Source: Gammaproteobacteria bacterium
GTDB lineage: Bacteria > Pseudomonadota > Gammaproteobacteria > UBA9214
Direction of reading: 5' to 3'
Assembly (NCBI GenBank): GCA_003454335.1
Contig: DMKK01000186.1
Coordinates: forward strand, 15,168 to 22,600
DNA length: 7,433 nucleotides
Both the position numbers and the translations under genes were made by a program. How positions within the stretch are numbered: position 1 is the stretch's first letter; every line of letters begins with the position of its first letter. Positions 1-6,018 of the stretch are shown here, piece after piece. The notes beneath the pieces were generated by a model that was not told the origin of the DNA, made no database searches, and saw only the letters and a program-made list of their open reading frames with translations.

Positions 1-8
1 AGCCTTTA

Positions 9-28
9 TTTTTCCGTGTTCTTCCGTA
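9..28. repeat. Degenerate two-copy 10-bp tandem repeat at window edge
   Basis: Two adjacent 10-base units, TTTTTCCGTG (9-18) and TTCTTCCGTA (19-28), match at 8 of 10 positions. On the minus strand they read as successive (C/T)ACGGAA units lying downstream of the PAP2 gene. Repeated ACACGGAA-like units occur as dispersed intergenic elements in some proteobacterial genomes, so this could be the edge of such an element. Two copies are too few to be sure, and the window ends before it can be followed. Confidence 0.3.
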
Positions 29-35
29 TCTGGAC

Positions 36-49
36 GCCGCCATGGCGGC
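36..49. repeat. 14-bp perfect palindrome downstream of the PAP2 gene
   Basis: GCCGCCATGGCGGC is its own reverse complement. It lies 24 bases beyond the stop codon of the minus-strand PAP2 gene, where a terminator hairpin would be expected. No T-run follows on either strand, so it does not meet the rule for an intrinsic terminator. It could still stall polymerase, protect the 3' end, or be a protein-binding site. The palindrome itself is certain; its role is not. Confidence 0.35.
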
Positions 50-72
50 AGATCGCCACGCTTGATCGGGTG

Positions 73-876
73 CTAGAACGGCATGTGAAATGTCAGCATG
101 CCACCATTGTTACCATCCAGATCCACGCCGATCCGTACCGGGGTATCCACCCCCATCATGGAATCATGGAACACGGCGGTAATAAAATACCCGAGTGCGG
201 CACCGGCCAGTACGTCTGTGGGGTAGTGATCCTTCGATTCAACCCGTGCCCAGGCCGTCGCTGCAGCCACGGTCCCGGCTGAATATTTCAGTACCTTCCG
301 TGGCACGGGTGACATGTCGATGGCATCGAGATTACGTGATGTGAGTACCGCAAAGCTGGATGCAGCAGAGGCATGGGCTGACGGCATGCTGCGGTCATCA
401 CTGTCATCGGGGCGTGTCCGGCCAGTATTGTCCTTGAGGACGGAGGTAACACCTCCTGCAGCCAGTGCTGCGGAGATTTCCACCAGCATTCCCTTGAGTT
501 TTGTGCTGCTCCATTCAGTGCCGCCGGGACCGCCCGGCGTGGCCAGTGCACTGACAATAGCAGCGACCGCCAGCCCATCGGCCATGATGTCACTGGCATC
601 ATCAGCGGATGATTCCGAGCCGAACAGCGGTTGTTCACGGAGTGCCCAGTCGGAAAGGTCTTCATCCAGATCACCAACCGACAGCACCAGGGCACCTGCA
701 AGTGGCGCCCAGGTGTGCGGATCACGCGCTGCCTTCCAGGCCGAGGATTTCAGTTTATCCCAGCTCGGGAAGGCGGCATTCTCACCCCAGCGTTGACCGT
801 TGGGCAGGGTGCTGCAACCTGTTGCCAGCGTGGTCAGGAGCACCAGCAACATGCTGTGGAGCTTGCAATGTGCCAT
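73..876 (-). CDS. PAP2-family phosphatase, predicted lipoprotein
   Basis: A 267-aa protein with all three signature blocks of the PAP2 / bacterial acid phosphatase superfamily: K148-x6-R155-P156, P165-S-A-H168 and R211-x5-H217-x3-D221. H217 is the expected nucleophile and H168 the acid/base. The family removes phosphate from lipid phosphates such as undecaprenyl-PP or phosphatidic acid, or from soluble phosphomonoesters; the substrate here cannot be told. The N-terminus has a basic residue, a hydrophobic core and a lipobox-like LATGC, giving a candidate lipidated Cys21. The protein is therefore probably anchored to the outer or inner membrane facing the periplasm. Apart from short Ala-rich stretches (about 101-112, 131-147) it lacks the clear six-helix pattern of integral PAP2 enzymes. 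I chose the ATG at 876. An in-frame TTG at 891 adds five residues but has only AAGGA almost touching it. The gene follows the PC4-like gene by about 50 bp and is probably in its operon. Confidence 0.88.
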   Translation of the reverse strand: MAHCKLHSMLLVLLTTLATGCSTLPNGQRWGENAAFPSWDKLKSSAWKAARDPHTWAPLAGALVLSVGDLDEDLSDWALREQPLFGSESSADDASDIMADGLAVAAIVSALATPGGPGGTEWSSTKLKGMLVEISAALAAGGVTSVLKDNTGRTRPDDSDDRSMPSAHASAASSFAVLTSRNLDAIDMSPVPRKVLKYSAGTVAAATAWARVESKDHYPTDVLAGAALGYFITAVFHDSMMGVDTPVRIGVDLDGNNGGMLTFHMPF

Positions 877-928
877 GGTTTTTACCGGCAATTCCTTACC
901 GGATATTCAGGTCCGACAGGCTCTCAGG

Positions 929-1210
929 CTACTTGATCCATTCCTGCAGGGCAGTAATGATTTTTTCAGCCTGATCCTTGCTGGAGATATTAAACTTTGA
1001 TTTGGGCTGGTACTGGCCATTGCGCTTCTGATAGCGGCGGATGGAATATTTGTCCGGGCCGTACTCTTCCTTGGAGCGGTTCCAGTCCTGGTAGCGGTAA
1101 ATGATTGTCGACCAGGCGCCCTTGGTCAGTACTTTCTTGTCCAGTTCCTTAACGGTCTCTATCCCGTCTTCTTCGTAGGAGATAGTCAGTTCTTCAACAG
1201 TTTCGGCCAT
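929..1210 (-). CDS. Small conserved protein with PC4-like C-terminal half
   Basis: A 93-aa soluble, highly charged protein with no signal peptide and no cysteine. Residues 50-92 contain Y-S-I-R-R-Y-x-K-R-N-G-x-Y-x-P-K-S-K-F-N-I-S, then a helix (about 78-92) ending in LQEWI. This strand-strand-turn-strand-helix order, with a basic 'xPxKxxFNIS' turn, resembles the PC4/Sub1 coactivator fold, which binds single-stranded DNA or RNA as a dimer. That assignment is by eye and is inference. The acidic N-terminus (about 3-25) is followed by a Trp/Tyr-rich stretch (33-43). I chose the ATG at 1210 because GGAGGG sits four bases upstream; a longer reading frame to 1258 has no such site. It is the first gene of a probable two-gene unit with the PAP2 lipoprotein. 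A nucleic-acid-binding role would be consistent with the basic surface, but the function is unknown. Confidence 0.8.
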   Translation of the reverse strand: MAETVEELTISYEEDGIETVKELDKKVLTKGAWSTIIYRYQDWNRSKEEYGPDKYSIRRYQKRNGQYQPKSKFNISSKDQAEKIITALQEWIK

Positions 1211-1214
1211 GCCA

Positions 1215-1220
1215 CCCTCC
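1215..1220 (-). promoter_or_regulatory. Strong Shine-Dalgarno deciding the start of the PC4-like gene
   Basis: Read on the minus strand this is GGAGGG followed by TGGC and ATG. It is the best ribosome binding site in the window and places translation initiation at 1210, not at the upstream in-frame start at 1258. Confidence 0.75.
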
Positions 1221-1257
1221 AGCATCATTATTGTCTTGGCGTGATTCGCTGCTGGCA

Positions 1258-1286
1258 ATCATACGGGTTTATGCAGGCGGCGGAAA
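1258..1286 (-). promoter_or_regulatory. Candidate sigma70 promoter for the PC4-like/PAP2 unit
   Basis: On the minus strand TATGAT (1263-1258) is a five-of-six match to the -10 box. It is preceded by a 17-base spacer and TTTCCG (1286-1281), a poor -35 box. Transcription would start near 1251, giving a leader of about 40 nt that contains the GGAGGG site. The spacing is ideal but the -35 match is weak, so this is tentative. Confidence 0.35.
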
Positions 1287-1291
1287 TCCCG

Positions 1292-1322
1292 TTAACAAGG
1301 GGCTGATTTTTCAGGGTATGAT
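1292..1322 (+). promoter_or_regulatory. Candidate promoter for the transporter operon
   Basis: TTAACA (1292-1297, five of six to the -35 consensus) and TATGAT (1317-1322, five of six to the -10 consensus) are separated by 19 bases, longer than the usual 16-18. A small inverted repeat, CTGA-TTTT-TCAG (1303-1314), lies between the boxes and could be an operator half or chance. The predicted transcript would start about 25-30 bases before the GTG start at 1356. Confidence 0.3.
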
Positions 1323-1355
1323 CATTCGGTTTTAGACTTACACAGGACTGCGCAG

Positions 1356-2702
1356 GTGCCAGCATATCTCACTGCCCCCGTTCCCCGGACCAGCATGCCC
1401 GGTGGTCTCCCCTTTATCATCGCCAACGAGGCAGCGGAACGTTTCAGCTTTTATGGTATGCGTGCCATCCTGGTTGTGTTCATGACCCAGTACCTGCTGG
1501 ATGCCAGTGGCTCGCTGGATGTCATGTCGGAGGAGGATGCCAAGGGCTGGTATCACCTGTTCGTCTCGGCAGTGTACCTCACCCCCCTGCTGGGAGCGCT
1601 GATCTCGGATGGTCTGTTGGGGAAATACCGTACCATTATCCTGTTGTCACTGGTTTATTGTGCCGGCCACTTTGTGCTGGCCCTGGATGACACCAGCCGG
1701 GGACTTGCGGTTGGACTGGGCCTGATTGCGCTCGGTGCCGGGGGGATAAAACCCTGTGTGTCTTCACACCTGGGTGACCAGTTTGGCTCGTCCAACCAGG
1801 GCCTGTTGGCGCGTGCCTTTTCCTGGTTTTACTTTGCCATCAATTTCGGTGCATTTGTTTCCAGTCTGGCGATACCCTGGTTGCTGCAGCACTACGGGTC
1901 TGCCATTGCCTTTGGCCTGCCCGGGGTTTTAATGCTGCTTGCAACCCTGATTTTCCGGGCGGGCCGCTACCGGTTTGTGCACGTGCCGCCCGGTGGGCGC
2001 AGGTTTCTTAAAGAGGCCTTCAGCAGGACCGGGTTGGGTGCACTGGGGCGGCTGACAGTGGTGTACCTGTTCATTGCCGTGTTCTGGGCGTTGTTTGACC
2101 AGACCGGTTCATCCTGGGTGTTGCAGGCCGGGCAAATGGACCGCCTGCTGTTTGGTGTTGAACTGTTGCCGGCACAGATCCAGGCCGCCAACCCCCTGCT
2201 GGTGATGTTGCTGATACCGGTGTTTTCCTATCTGCTCTATCCGGCAATTAACCGGGTCTTCCCGCTCACACCCTTACGCAAGATCGCTATCGGTTTGTTT
2301 GTGGCCGCCGCCGCATTTGCCATTCCGACAGCCGTACAATTGTCGATCGACCAGGGCGGCAGTCCATCCATTGGCTGGCAGTTGCTTGCCTATGTCGTAC
2401 TAACCTCGGCAGAGGTCATGGTATCCATCACCTGCCTGGAGTTTTCCTATACCCAGGCACCAAAAACGATGAAGTCTTTTGTAATGGCCTTTTTTATGTT
2501 GTCGATTTCACTGGGCAACCTGTTTACCAGTGCCGTCAACTTTTTCATTCAGGAGCCGGATGGCAGCAGCAAGCTGGAGGGAGCAGAGTATTTCCTGTTC
2601 TTTACCTTACTGATGCTGGTAACCGCGATATTGTTCATGCTGCTGGCACGTTTTTATCGCGGCCAGAGCTATGTTAATGCAGAGCAGCCGGTCATGGCGT
2701 GA
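1356..2702 (+). CDS. POT/PTR2-family proton-coupled peptide transporter
   Basis: A 448-aa polytopic membrane protein with about 12 hydrophobic segments. The first helix carries E25-A-A-E28-R29-F30, the ExxER motif used for proton coupling in this family. Residues 80-104 fit the first PTR2 signature (GALISDG..GKYRT.., with D85), and F155-SWFYFAINFG-AF167 fits the second. GIKPCVSSHLGDQF (130-143) is closer to the animal SLC15 and broad bacterial 'peptide MFS' group than to E. coli DtpA. The family imports di- and tripeptides, or related small compounds, with protons across the inner membrane. Translation probably starts at GTG 1356, with AGGA (1344-1347) eight bases upstream; this leaves only a short cytosolic tail before helix 1. 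The length is normal to slightly short, consistent with absence of the two extra helices of many bacterial POTs. It is the first gene of a three-gene operon; its stop overlaps the next start by one base. Confidence 0.92.
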   Translation: MPAYLTAPVPRTSMPGGLPFIIANEAAERFSFYGMRAILVVFMTQYLLDASGSLDVMSEEDAKGWYHLFVSAVYLTPLLGALISDGLLGKYRTIILLSLVYCAGHFVLALDDTSRGLAVGLGLIALGAGGIKPCVSSHLGDQFGSSNQGLLARAFSWFYFAINFGAFVSSLAIPWLLQHYGSAIAFGLPGVLMLLATLIFRAGRYRFVHVPPGGRRFLKEAFSRTGLGALGRLTVVYLFIAVFWALFDQTGSSWVLQAGQMDRLLFGVELLPAQIQAANPLLVMLLIPVFSYLLYPAINRVFPLTPLRKIAIGLFVAAAAFAIPTAVQLSIDQGGSPSIGWQLLAYVVLTSAEVMVSITCLEFSYTQAPKTMKSFVMAFFMLSISLGNLFTSAVNFFIQEPDGSSKLEGAEYFLFFTLLMLVTAILFMLLARFYRGQSYVNAEQPVMA

Positions 2703-3799
2703 TGCGGATACTGTTGCTGTCTGCCTATGATGCACACAGTCATCGCCGCTGGCGGCAGGGGCTGGTCGCGGCGTTTCCCGAGTGGCAGTGGACGGTGTTG
2801 ACGCTGCCGCCGCGCTTTTTTTCATGGCGTGTGCGTGGCAATAGTCTGAGCTGGGCGTTTGCAGAGCGGGAAACACTGGAACAGTCCTATGATGTACTGA
2901 TAGCAACATCCATGACTGATTTGTCTGCGCTAAAGGGGCTGGTGCCGGCGTTGGCAAATGTGCCGGCGCTGGTGTATTGCCACGAAAACCAGTTCGCCTA
3001 CCCGGACCGCCGCGATGGACAGACTATAGAACCAAAGGTGACCAGCCTGTATGCGCTGCTGGCCGCCGATCGTGTCGTGTTTAATTCGGCCTGGAACCGG
3101 GAATCCTTTCTTGATGGTGCCCGGGCCTTGCTGCAGTTGATGCCCGATGCCGTGCCGGACGGGGTGGTTGAGTCGGTTGCCGGCAAGAGCTGCATCCTGC
3201 CGGTGCCACTTGAAGCGCACTGGTTTGATAAAGCGGGTGAGACTGCAAATACCGATGGGCCGTTTACCATAGTCTGGAATCACCGTTGGGAACATGACAA
3301 GGCGCCGGAACGCCTGTTCGGCGCACTGCTTGCCTTGCACGCGGCCGGGCTGGACTTCAGGGTGCATGTGGTTGGTCAGCAGTTCCGCGAACAGCCGCCG
3401 GTGTTTGCGGAAATGTATCCCCTGTTAAAAGACCATATTGGCGAATGGGGGATGGTCGATGCAGATGCTGACTACCAACGCCTGCTGCGGCAATCACACG
3501 TAGTGCTGACAACGGCCCTGCATGAGTTCCAGGGGTTGGCAGTACTGGAGGCGGTGGCATCAGGGTGTCTCCCCCTGGCGCCGGATCGCCTGGCCTATCC
3601 GGAATTCATCCCGGATAGTTGCCGCTATCCCTCGTATCCGGATGATCCCGGGCGTGAAAGTGCAGTCATTGCAGAACATCTGCAACGCCTGTGTGTTCGT
3701 TATTACCAGCATGATTTGCCGGCGTCACCCGCAGTCCGTGACCTGTCGTGGTCCTGCCTGTTACCGGCCTACAGGGCGGAGATCAATGGCCTTGCATAA
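2702..3799 (+). CDS. tRNA-queuosine alpha-mannosyltransferase-family glycosyltransferase (DUF3524 + GT-B)
   Basis: A 365-aa soluble protein. The N-terminal part (about 1-165) has the features I associate with DUF3524: RILLLSAYDAHSHRRWRQGL, then PPRFFSWRVRGNSLSWAF, and C93-H-E-N-Q97. The C-terminal part (about 185-340) is a GT-B, group-1 glycosyltransferase fold with W192-NHRWEHDK200 and H274-E275-F-Q-G-L-A-V-L-E283, the E-x7-E donor-sugar motif of retaining GT4 enzymes. In vertebrates the homologue QTMAN (GTDC1) adds mannose from GDP-mannose to queuosine at position 34 of tRNA-Asp. Whether the bacterial enzyme does the same is inference; the acceptor could differ. The ATG at 2702 overlaps the transporter stop as TGATG, so translation is probably coupled; a GTG at 2699 is the only nearby alternative. 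No signal peptide or membrane segment is seen, consistent with a cytosolic tRNA modifier. Both domains look complete. Confidence 0.85.
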   Translation: MRILLLSAYDAHSHRRWRQGLVAAFPEWQWTVLTLPPRFFSWRVRGNSLSWAFAERETLEQSYDVLIATSMTDLSALKGLVPALANVPALVYCHENQFAYPDRRDGQTIEPKVTSLYALLAADRVVFNSAWNRESFLDGARALLQLMPDAVPDGVVESVAGKSCILPVPLEAHWFDKAGETANTDGPFTIVWNHRWEHDKAPERLFGALLALHAAGLDFRVHVVGQQFREQPPVFAEMYPLLKDHIGEWGMVDADADYQRLLRQSHVVLTTALHEFQGLAVLEAVASGCLPLAPDRLAYPEFIPDSCRYPSYPDDPGRESAVIAEHLQRLCVRYYQHDLPASPAVRDLSWSCLLPAYRAEINGLA

Positions 3800-4667
3800 A
3801 AAGGAGCAGTTCCATGGCGGGCGCTCGCAGGGCCGGCCCGTGCCGCCGGCACTGCGTTTTATGCGCTTCATGTTTGCAACACTGGGGCCATTTTTCCCCG
3901 GCCTGATGGGGCGCTGGGCCTGTCGCTTGTGGTTCCGTACCCGGCGTTTTCCGGAGTCGGCTGCCGGCAAGCGCATTGCCCGCAGTGCGCAGCATGACAC
4001 CTTGCTGGTCGATAATATCCCGATTGCTCTTTACACCTGGGGCACGGGACCGGTGGTGCTGTTTGTACACGGGTGGTCCGGGCGAGGGAGTCAGGTGACG
4101 GCTTTTGTCGAGCCATTAACGGCGGCCGGCTTTCAGGTTGTTGCTGTTGATGCACCGGGGCATGGTGAAACCCCGGGAGACAGCACCAATATCCTGGAGT
4201 GTGCGGCAGTGCTGCAGGCTGTCGGCGCACACTATGGTCCCGTTTATGCAGTACTCACTCATTCCTTCGGTGGCATGGTGCTGGCCTATGCCTTGAACCA
4301 GGGTATGTCAGTCGAGCGGGTTGTTTCTATCAGTGCGCCAGCGCAGGTGGAGTATCTCATGGAAGGGTTTGCGCGAACCCTGGCTATTCCTGAAATCGTG
4401 ATTGCCGAGATGCAGAAAATAATTGATCAGCGGTTTACCGGTTCACTGTGGGAGCGACTTTCAACCGTGCATAATGTGCAGAATCTGGCTGTCCCTGCCC
4501 TGATTATCCATGACAAGGATGATGTCAGCGTATCCTGGCAGCAGGGCAGGATGATTGCCGATGCCTGGCCGGGGGCACGCTTTATGAAAACCAGCGGCCT
4601 TGGTCATGGCCGAATTCTGCGTGACAGGCAGGTTGTTAAGGCGGCGGTGGAGTTTATTTCAGAGTGA
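3786..4667 (+). CDS. Alpha/beta hydrolase
   Basis: A 293-aa protein with an alpha/beta-hydrolase core. The oxyanion motif is H95-G-W97. A short strand then leads to AVDAPGHGE, typical of this family. The nucleophile elbow is T158-H-S160-F-G-G, with Thr where GxSxG usually has the first Gly. The acid is D245 or D246 in IHDKDD, and the base is H274 in GLGHG. A catalytic triad therefore looks present. The reaction (esterase, lipase or other) cannot be deduced. The first 70 residues are basic and hydrophobic (MRFMFATLGPFFPGLMGRW), possibly a membrane-binding region. The ATG at 3786 overlaps the glycosyltransferase end by 14 bases and has GGAG four bases upstream (3778-3781). A better AAGGAG site at 3801-3806 serves only an out-of-frame ATG. 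It is the last gene of the operon; no shared pathway with the transporter or the tRNA-modifying enzyme is obvious. Confidence 0.87.
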   Translation: MALHKKEQFHGGRSQGRPVPPALRFMRFMFATLGPFFPGLMGRWACRLWFRTRRFPESAAGKRIARSAQHDTLLVDNIPIALYTWGTGPVVLFVHGWSGRGSQVTAFVEPLTAAGFQVVAVDAPGHGETPGDSTNILECAAVLQAVGAHYGPVYAVLTHSFGGMVLAYALNQGMSVERVVSISAPAQVEYLMEGFARTLAIPEIVIAEMQKIIDQRFTGSLWERLSTVHNVQNLAVPALIIHDKDDVSVSWQQGRMIADAWPGARFMKTSGLGHGRILRDRQVVKAAVEFISE

Positions 4668-4720
4668 ACAGGCGCAATGCTTCTCAAGCGTGCACCCGGT
4701 TAACACCACAATCTGTTATT

Positions 4721-4730
4721 AATACGTATT
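4721..4730. repeat. 10-bp palindrome AATACGTATT in intergenic region
   Basis: A perfect 10-base palindrome in the AT-rich gap between the hydrolase and the small exported protein. Its size suits a dimeric regulator's half-site pair, but a 10-base AT-rich palindrome can arise by chance. No matching copy is seen elsewhere in the window. Confidence 0.25.
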
Positions 4731-4743
4731 TCCCACAATATCC

Positions 4744-4778
4744 CTGCACCACCTGATCCGCTACGATCAGTCTTGCAG
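4744..4778. repeat. Nested inverted repeat upstream of the small exported protein
   Basis: Outer arms CTGCA (4744-4748) and TGCAG (4774-4778) enclose inner arms CTGATC (4753-4758) and GATCAG (4765-4770) around a CGCTAC loop. The result is an 11-bp interrupted stem with a small 4/3 internal loop. It lies 34 bases before the ATG at 4813. It is not followed by a T-run, so it is a poor intrinsic terminator. It may be a leader hairpin controlling the gene at 4813, a transcript 3'-end structure for the upstream operon, or an operator. Confidence 0.45.
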
Positions 4779-4812
4779 CCAACAATAATAATTATATCCG
4801 GGGGAAGTCGTT

Positions 4813-5166
4813 ATGAATAAATCATGGTTATTGAGTATTGCGTGTACCCTGACTTTGTCAGCTGTGATTAGCAGTGCCAAAGCGGCAATTGTTGCCAGTA
4901 CCGACGCTGCAATTACAGGTGCGGACCAGTCCTGTGCTCAAATGCTTACAGGCTATCCTTCATTATTTGCTGATGGGGCGCGGACATTAAATGTGCCTGG
5001 AGAACCCGGTCAAACGCAGGCTGCCGGGAATTTTAACTGTGTTATAGATGGCACTCCGGCAGCAAGTCCGCAGACTAATTCCCATATGGATTTATTACTG
5101 TTACTGATAGTAGCGGCTGTCGCAGGTATTTTATCGGAGATCTATGACCGGCGCTCTTATCAATAA
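4813..5166 (+). CDS. Small exported protein with C-terminal membrane anchor, function unknown
   Basis: A 117-aa protein I do not recognise. Residues 1-24 are a clear Sec signal peptide (MNK, a hydrophobic core, cleavage likely after AKA). The short ectodomain (about 25-91) is Ala/Thr/Gly/Pro-rich and has two cysteines, C41 and C76, that could form one disulfide. Residues 92-108 (MDLLLLLIVAAVAGILS) form a second hydrophobic segment, followed by EIYDRRSYQ. The mature protein would be anchored in the inner membrane by its C-terminus, with most of it in the periplasm. Alternatively the tail could be cut by a sorting enzyme. A good ribosome site, GGGGGAAG (4800-4807), lies five bases before the ATG. 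The gene stands alone, downstream of the nested inverted repeat and convergent with the VPxPAA-CTERM gene. Its composition looks more AT-rich than the operon before it. Confidence 0.72.
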   Translation: MNKSWLLSIACTLTLSAVISSAKAAIVASTDAAITGADQSCAQMLTGYPSLFADGARTLNVPGEPGQTQAAGNFNCVIDGTPAASPQTNSHMDLLLLLIVAAVAGILSEIYDRRSYQ

Positions 5167-5188
5167 TACAGTACACCCGCAGATGTAC

Positions 5189-5213
5189 GCAGGCTCTCTG
5201 CTTGTGTCTGTTT
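5189..5213 (+). terminator. Weak candidate terminator between convergent genes
   Basis: GCAG-GCTCT-CTGC (5189-5201) can form a 4-bp stem with a five-base loop, followed by the fairly T-rich TTGTGTCTGTTT. It lies 22 bases after the stop of the small exported protein. A second inverted repeat, GTACA..TGTAC (5171-5188), sits just before it. Both stems are short, so this is only the best candidate in the 57-bp convergent gap. Confidence 0.25.
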
Positions 5214-5223
5214 ATCGAAGCGG

Positions 5224-5946
5224 TTAAGCAGTTTTCTTACGTCTGGATATTCCGAGCAGTCCCAGCAGGCCAGAGCCAAAGAGCCAGATAGCGGCAGGAA
5301 CCGGAACAACCGCGCCAGGTGGGATGCCGGTAACGGAATCAGGCAGCAGGATATGATCGGATATCAGGTTTCCCATTCTGACCGATGCGTAGTCAATCTG
5401 CGGATCGTTGTCGGGGTTGGTGAAGCCGGTATTATGGGCATAGACGAAATGACCATCGTGTTTGCCGCTTTTGGCATAAAAATCACCCCATTGCGGGGCG
5501 CGGTCCGAGATGATTACCAGGTCCAGGCTGAGCGAACCCATGTCCCATTTCAGTCCGTACATATCCTCCGGGATATCCGGATTGGAATTACCTTGCTGGC
5601 TTCCAAAGGTATCCAGGGAATAGCCGGCGGTAGTGCCGGAAAAGATATTGTCTTCAGTGAATGCATTATCACCGGAGGTGACCTCGATAATGAGGTGACT
5701 GATGTCCTTGTGCGCTACCTCGAAGGTATATTCATACATCCACAGCCCGATGCCTTCATTTGCGGCCTGGTCATAAGAGACCGTGTAGCTGAAACTCGTT
5801 CCACTATCCCATGGTGATGAGCCGGTGAGAGTTGTTGCGTCACTGGAGGCCCACTCGACCCAGTTCAGCCCGGAAGCTGTTGTTGCCGACGACGTAGCGA
5901 GCAAAACTGCGCCAAAAACTGCGCCAGCGAAATATTGTTTTTTCAT
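5224..5946 (-). CDS. Exported protein with VPxPAA-type PEP-CTERM-like sorting tail
   Basis: A 240-aa protein. Residues 1-24 form a Sec signal peptide (MKKQYF, hydrophobic core, ATTA). The middle (about 28-208) is cysteine-free, rich in aromatic, Ser/Thr, Asp and Gly residues, and looks like a beta-sandwich domain of unknown function. The C-terminus has the three parts of a PEP-CTERM/VPLPA-CTERM signal: V214-P-V-P-A-A219, a hydrophobic helix WLFGSGLLGLLGI, and the basic cluster R235-R-K-K238. In such systems an exosortase or archaeosortase-like enzyme in the inner membrane removes the tail during export, often together with exopolysaccharide or biofilm production. No sorting enzyme is in this window. 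The ATG at 5946 is preceded by only a weak GAGA-like ribosome site. The gene is convergent with the small exported protein and has a long AT-rich upstream region. The sorting tail is clear; the role of the main domain is unknown. Confidence 0.87.
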   Translation of the reverse strand: MKKQYFAGAVFGAVLLATSSATTASGLNWVEWASSDATTLTGSSPWDSGTSFSYTVSYDQAANEGIGLWMYEYTFEVAHKDISHLIIEVTSGDNAFTEDNIFSGTTAGYSLDTFGSQQGNSNPDIPEDMYGLKWDMGSLSLDLVIISDRAPQWGDFYAKSGKHDGHFVYAHNTGFTNPDNDPQIDYASVRMGNLISDHILLPDSVTGIPPGAVVPVPAAIWLFGSGLLGLLGISRRKKTA

Positions 5947-6018
5947 TGTTAGAGTCTCGATTTCCCGGTACCCGGAGGACCGTGGTGCGGGATTGTTATT
6001 GTTAAATTAACGACCAAA

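Noticed and set aside
314..796. 160-codon plus-strand frame opposite the PAP2 gene
   Set aside because: It is antisense to an intact enzyme with all catalytic motifs; its Ser/Ala-rich low-complexity translation is typical of a shadow frame.
1211..1257. Longer 109-codon form of the PC4-like protein starting at 1258
   Set aside because: The added residues look unlike coding sequence for this protein, overlap the candidate promoter and lack a ribosome site. GGAGGG supports 1210.
3522..3785. Upstream open extension of the hydrolase frame into the glycosyltransferase gene
   Set aside because: It lies entirely inside the well-supported glycosyltransferase C-terminus, including its GT4 motif, and the extension has no hydrolase-like features. 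The ATG at 3786 fits better.
4677..4691. Hairpin ATGCTT-CTC-AAGCGT after the hydrolase stop as operon terminator
   Set aside because: It is a six-pair stem including one G-T pair, with no following T-run; too weak to call.
5353..5817. 154-codon plus-strand frame opposite the VPxPAA-CTERM gene
   Set aside because: The minus-strand protein has a signal peptide and a sorting tail. The plus frame shows no recognisable domain and no ribosome site of note.
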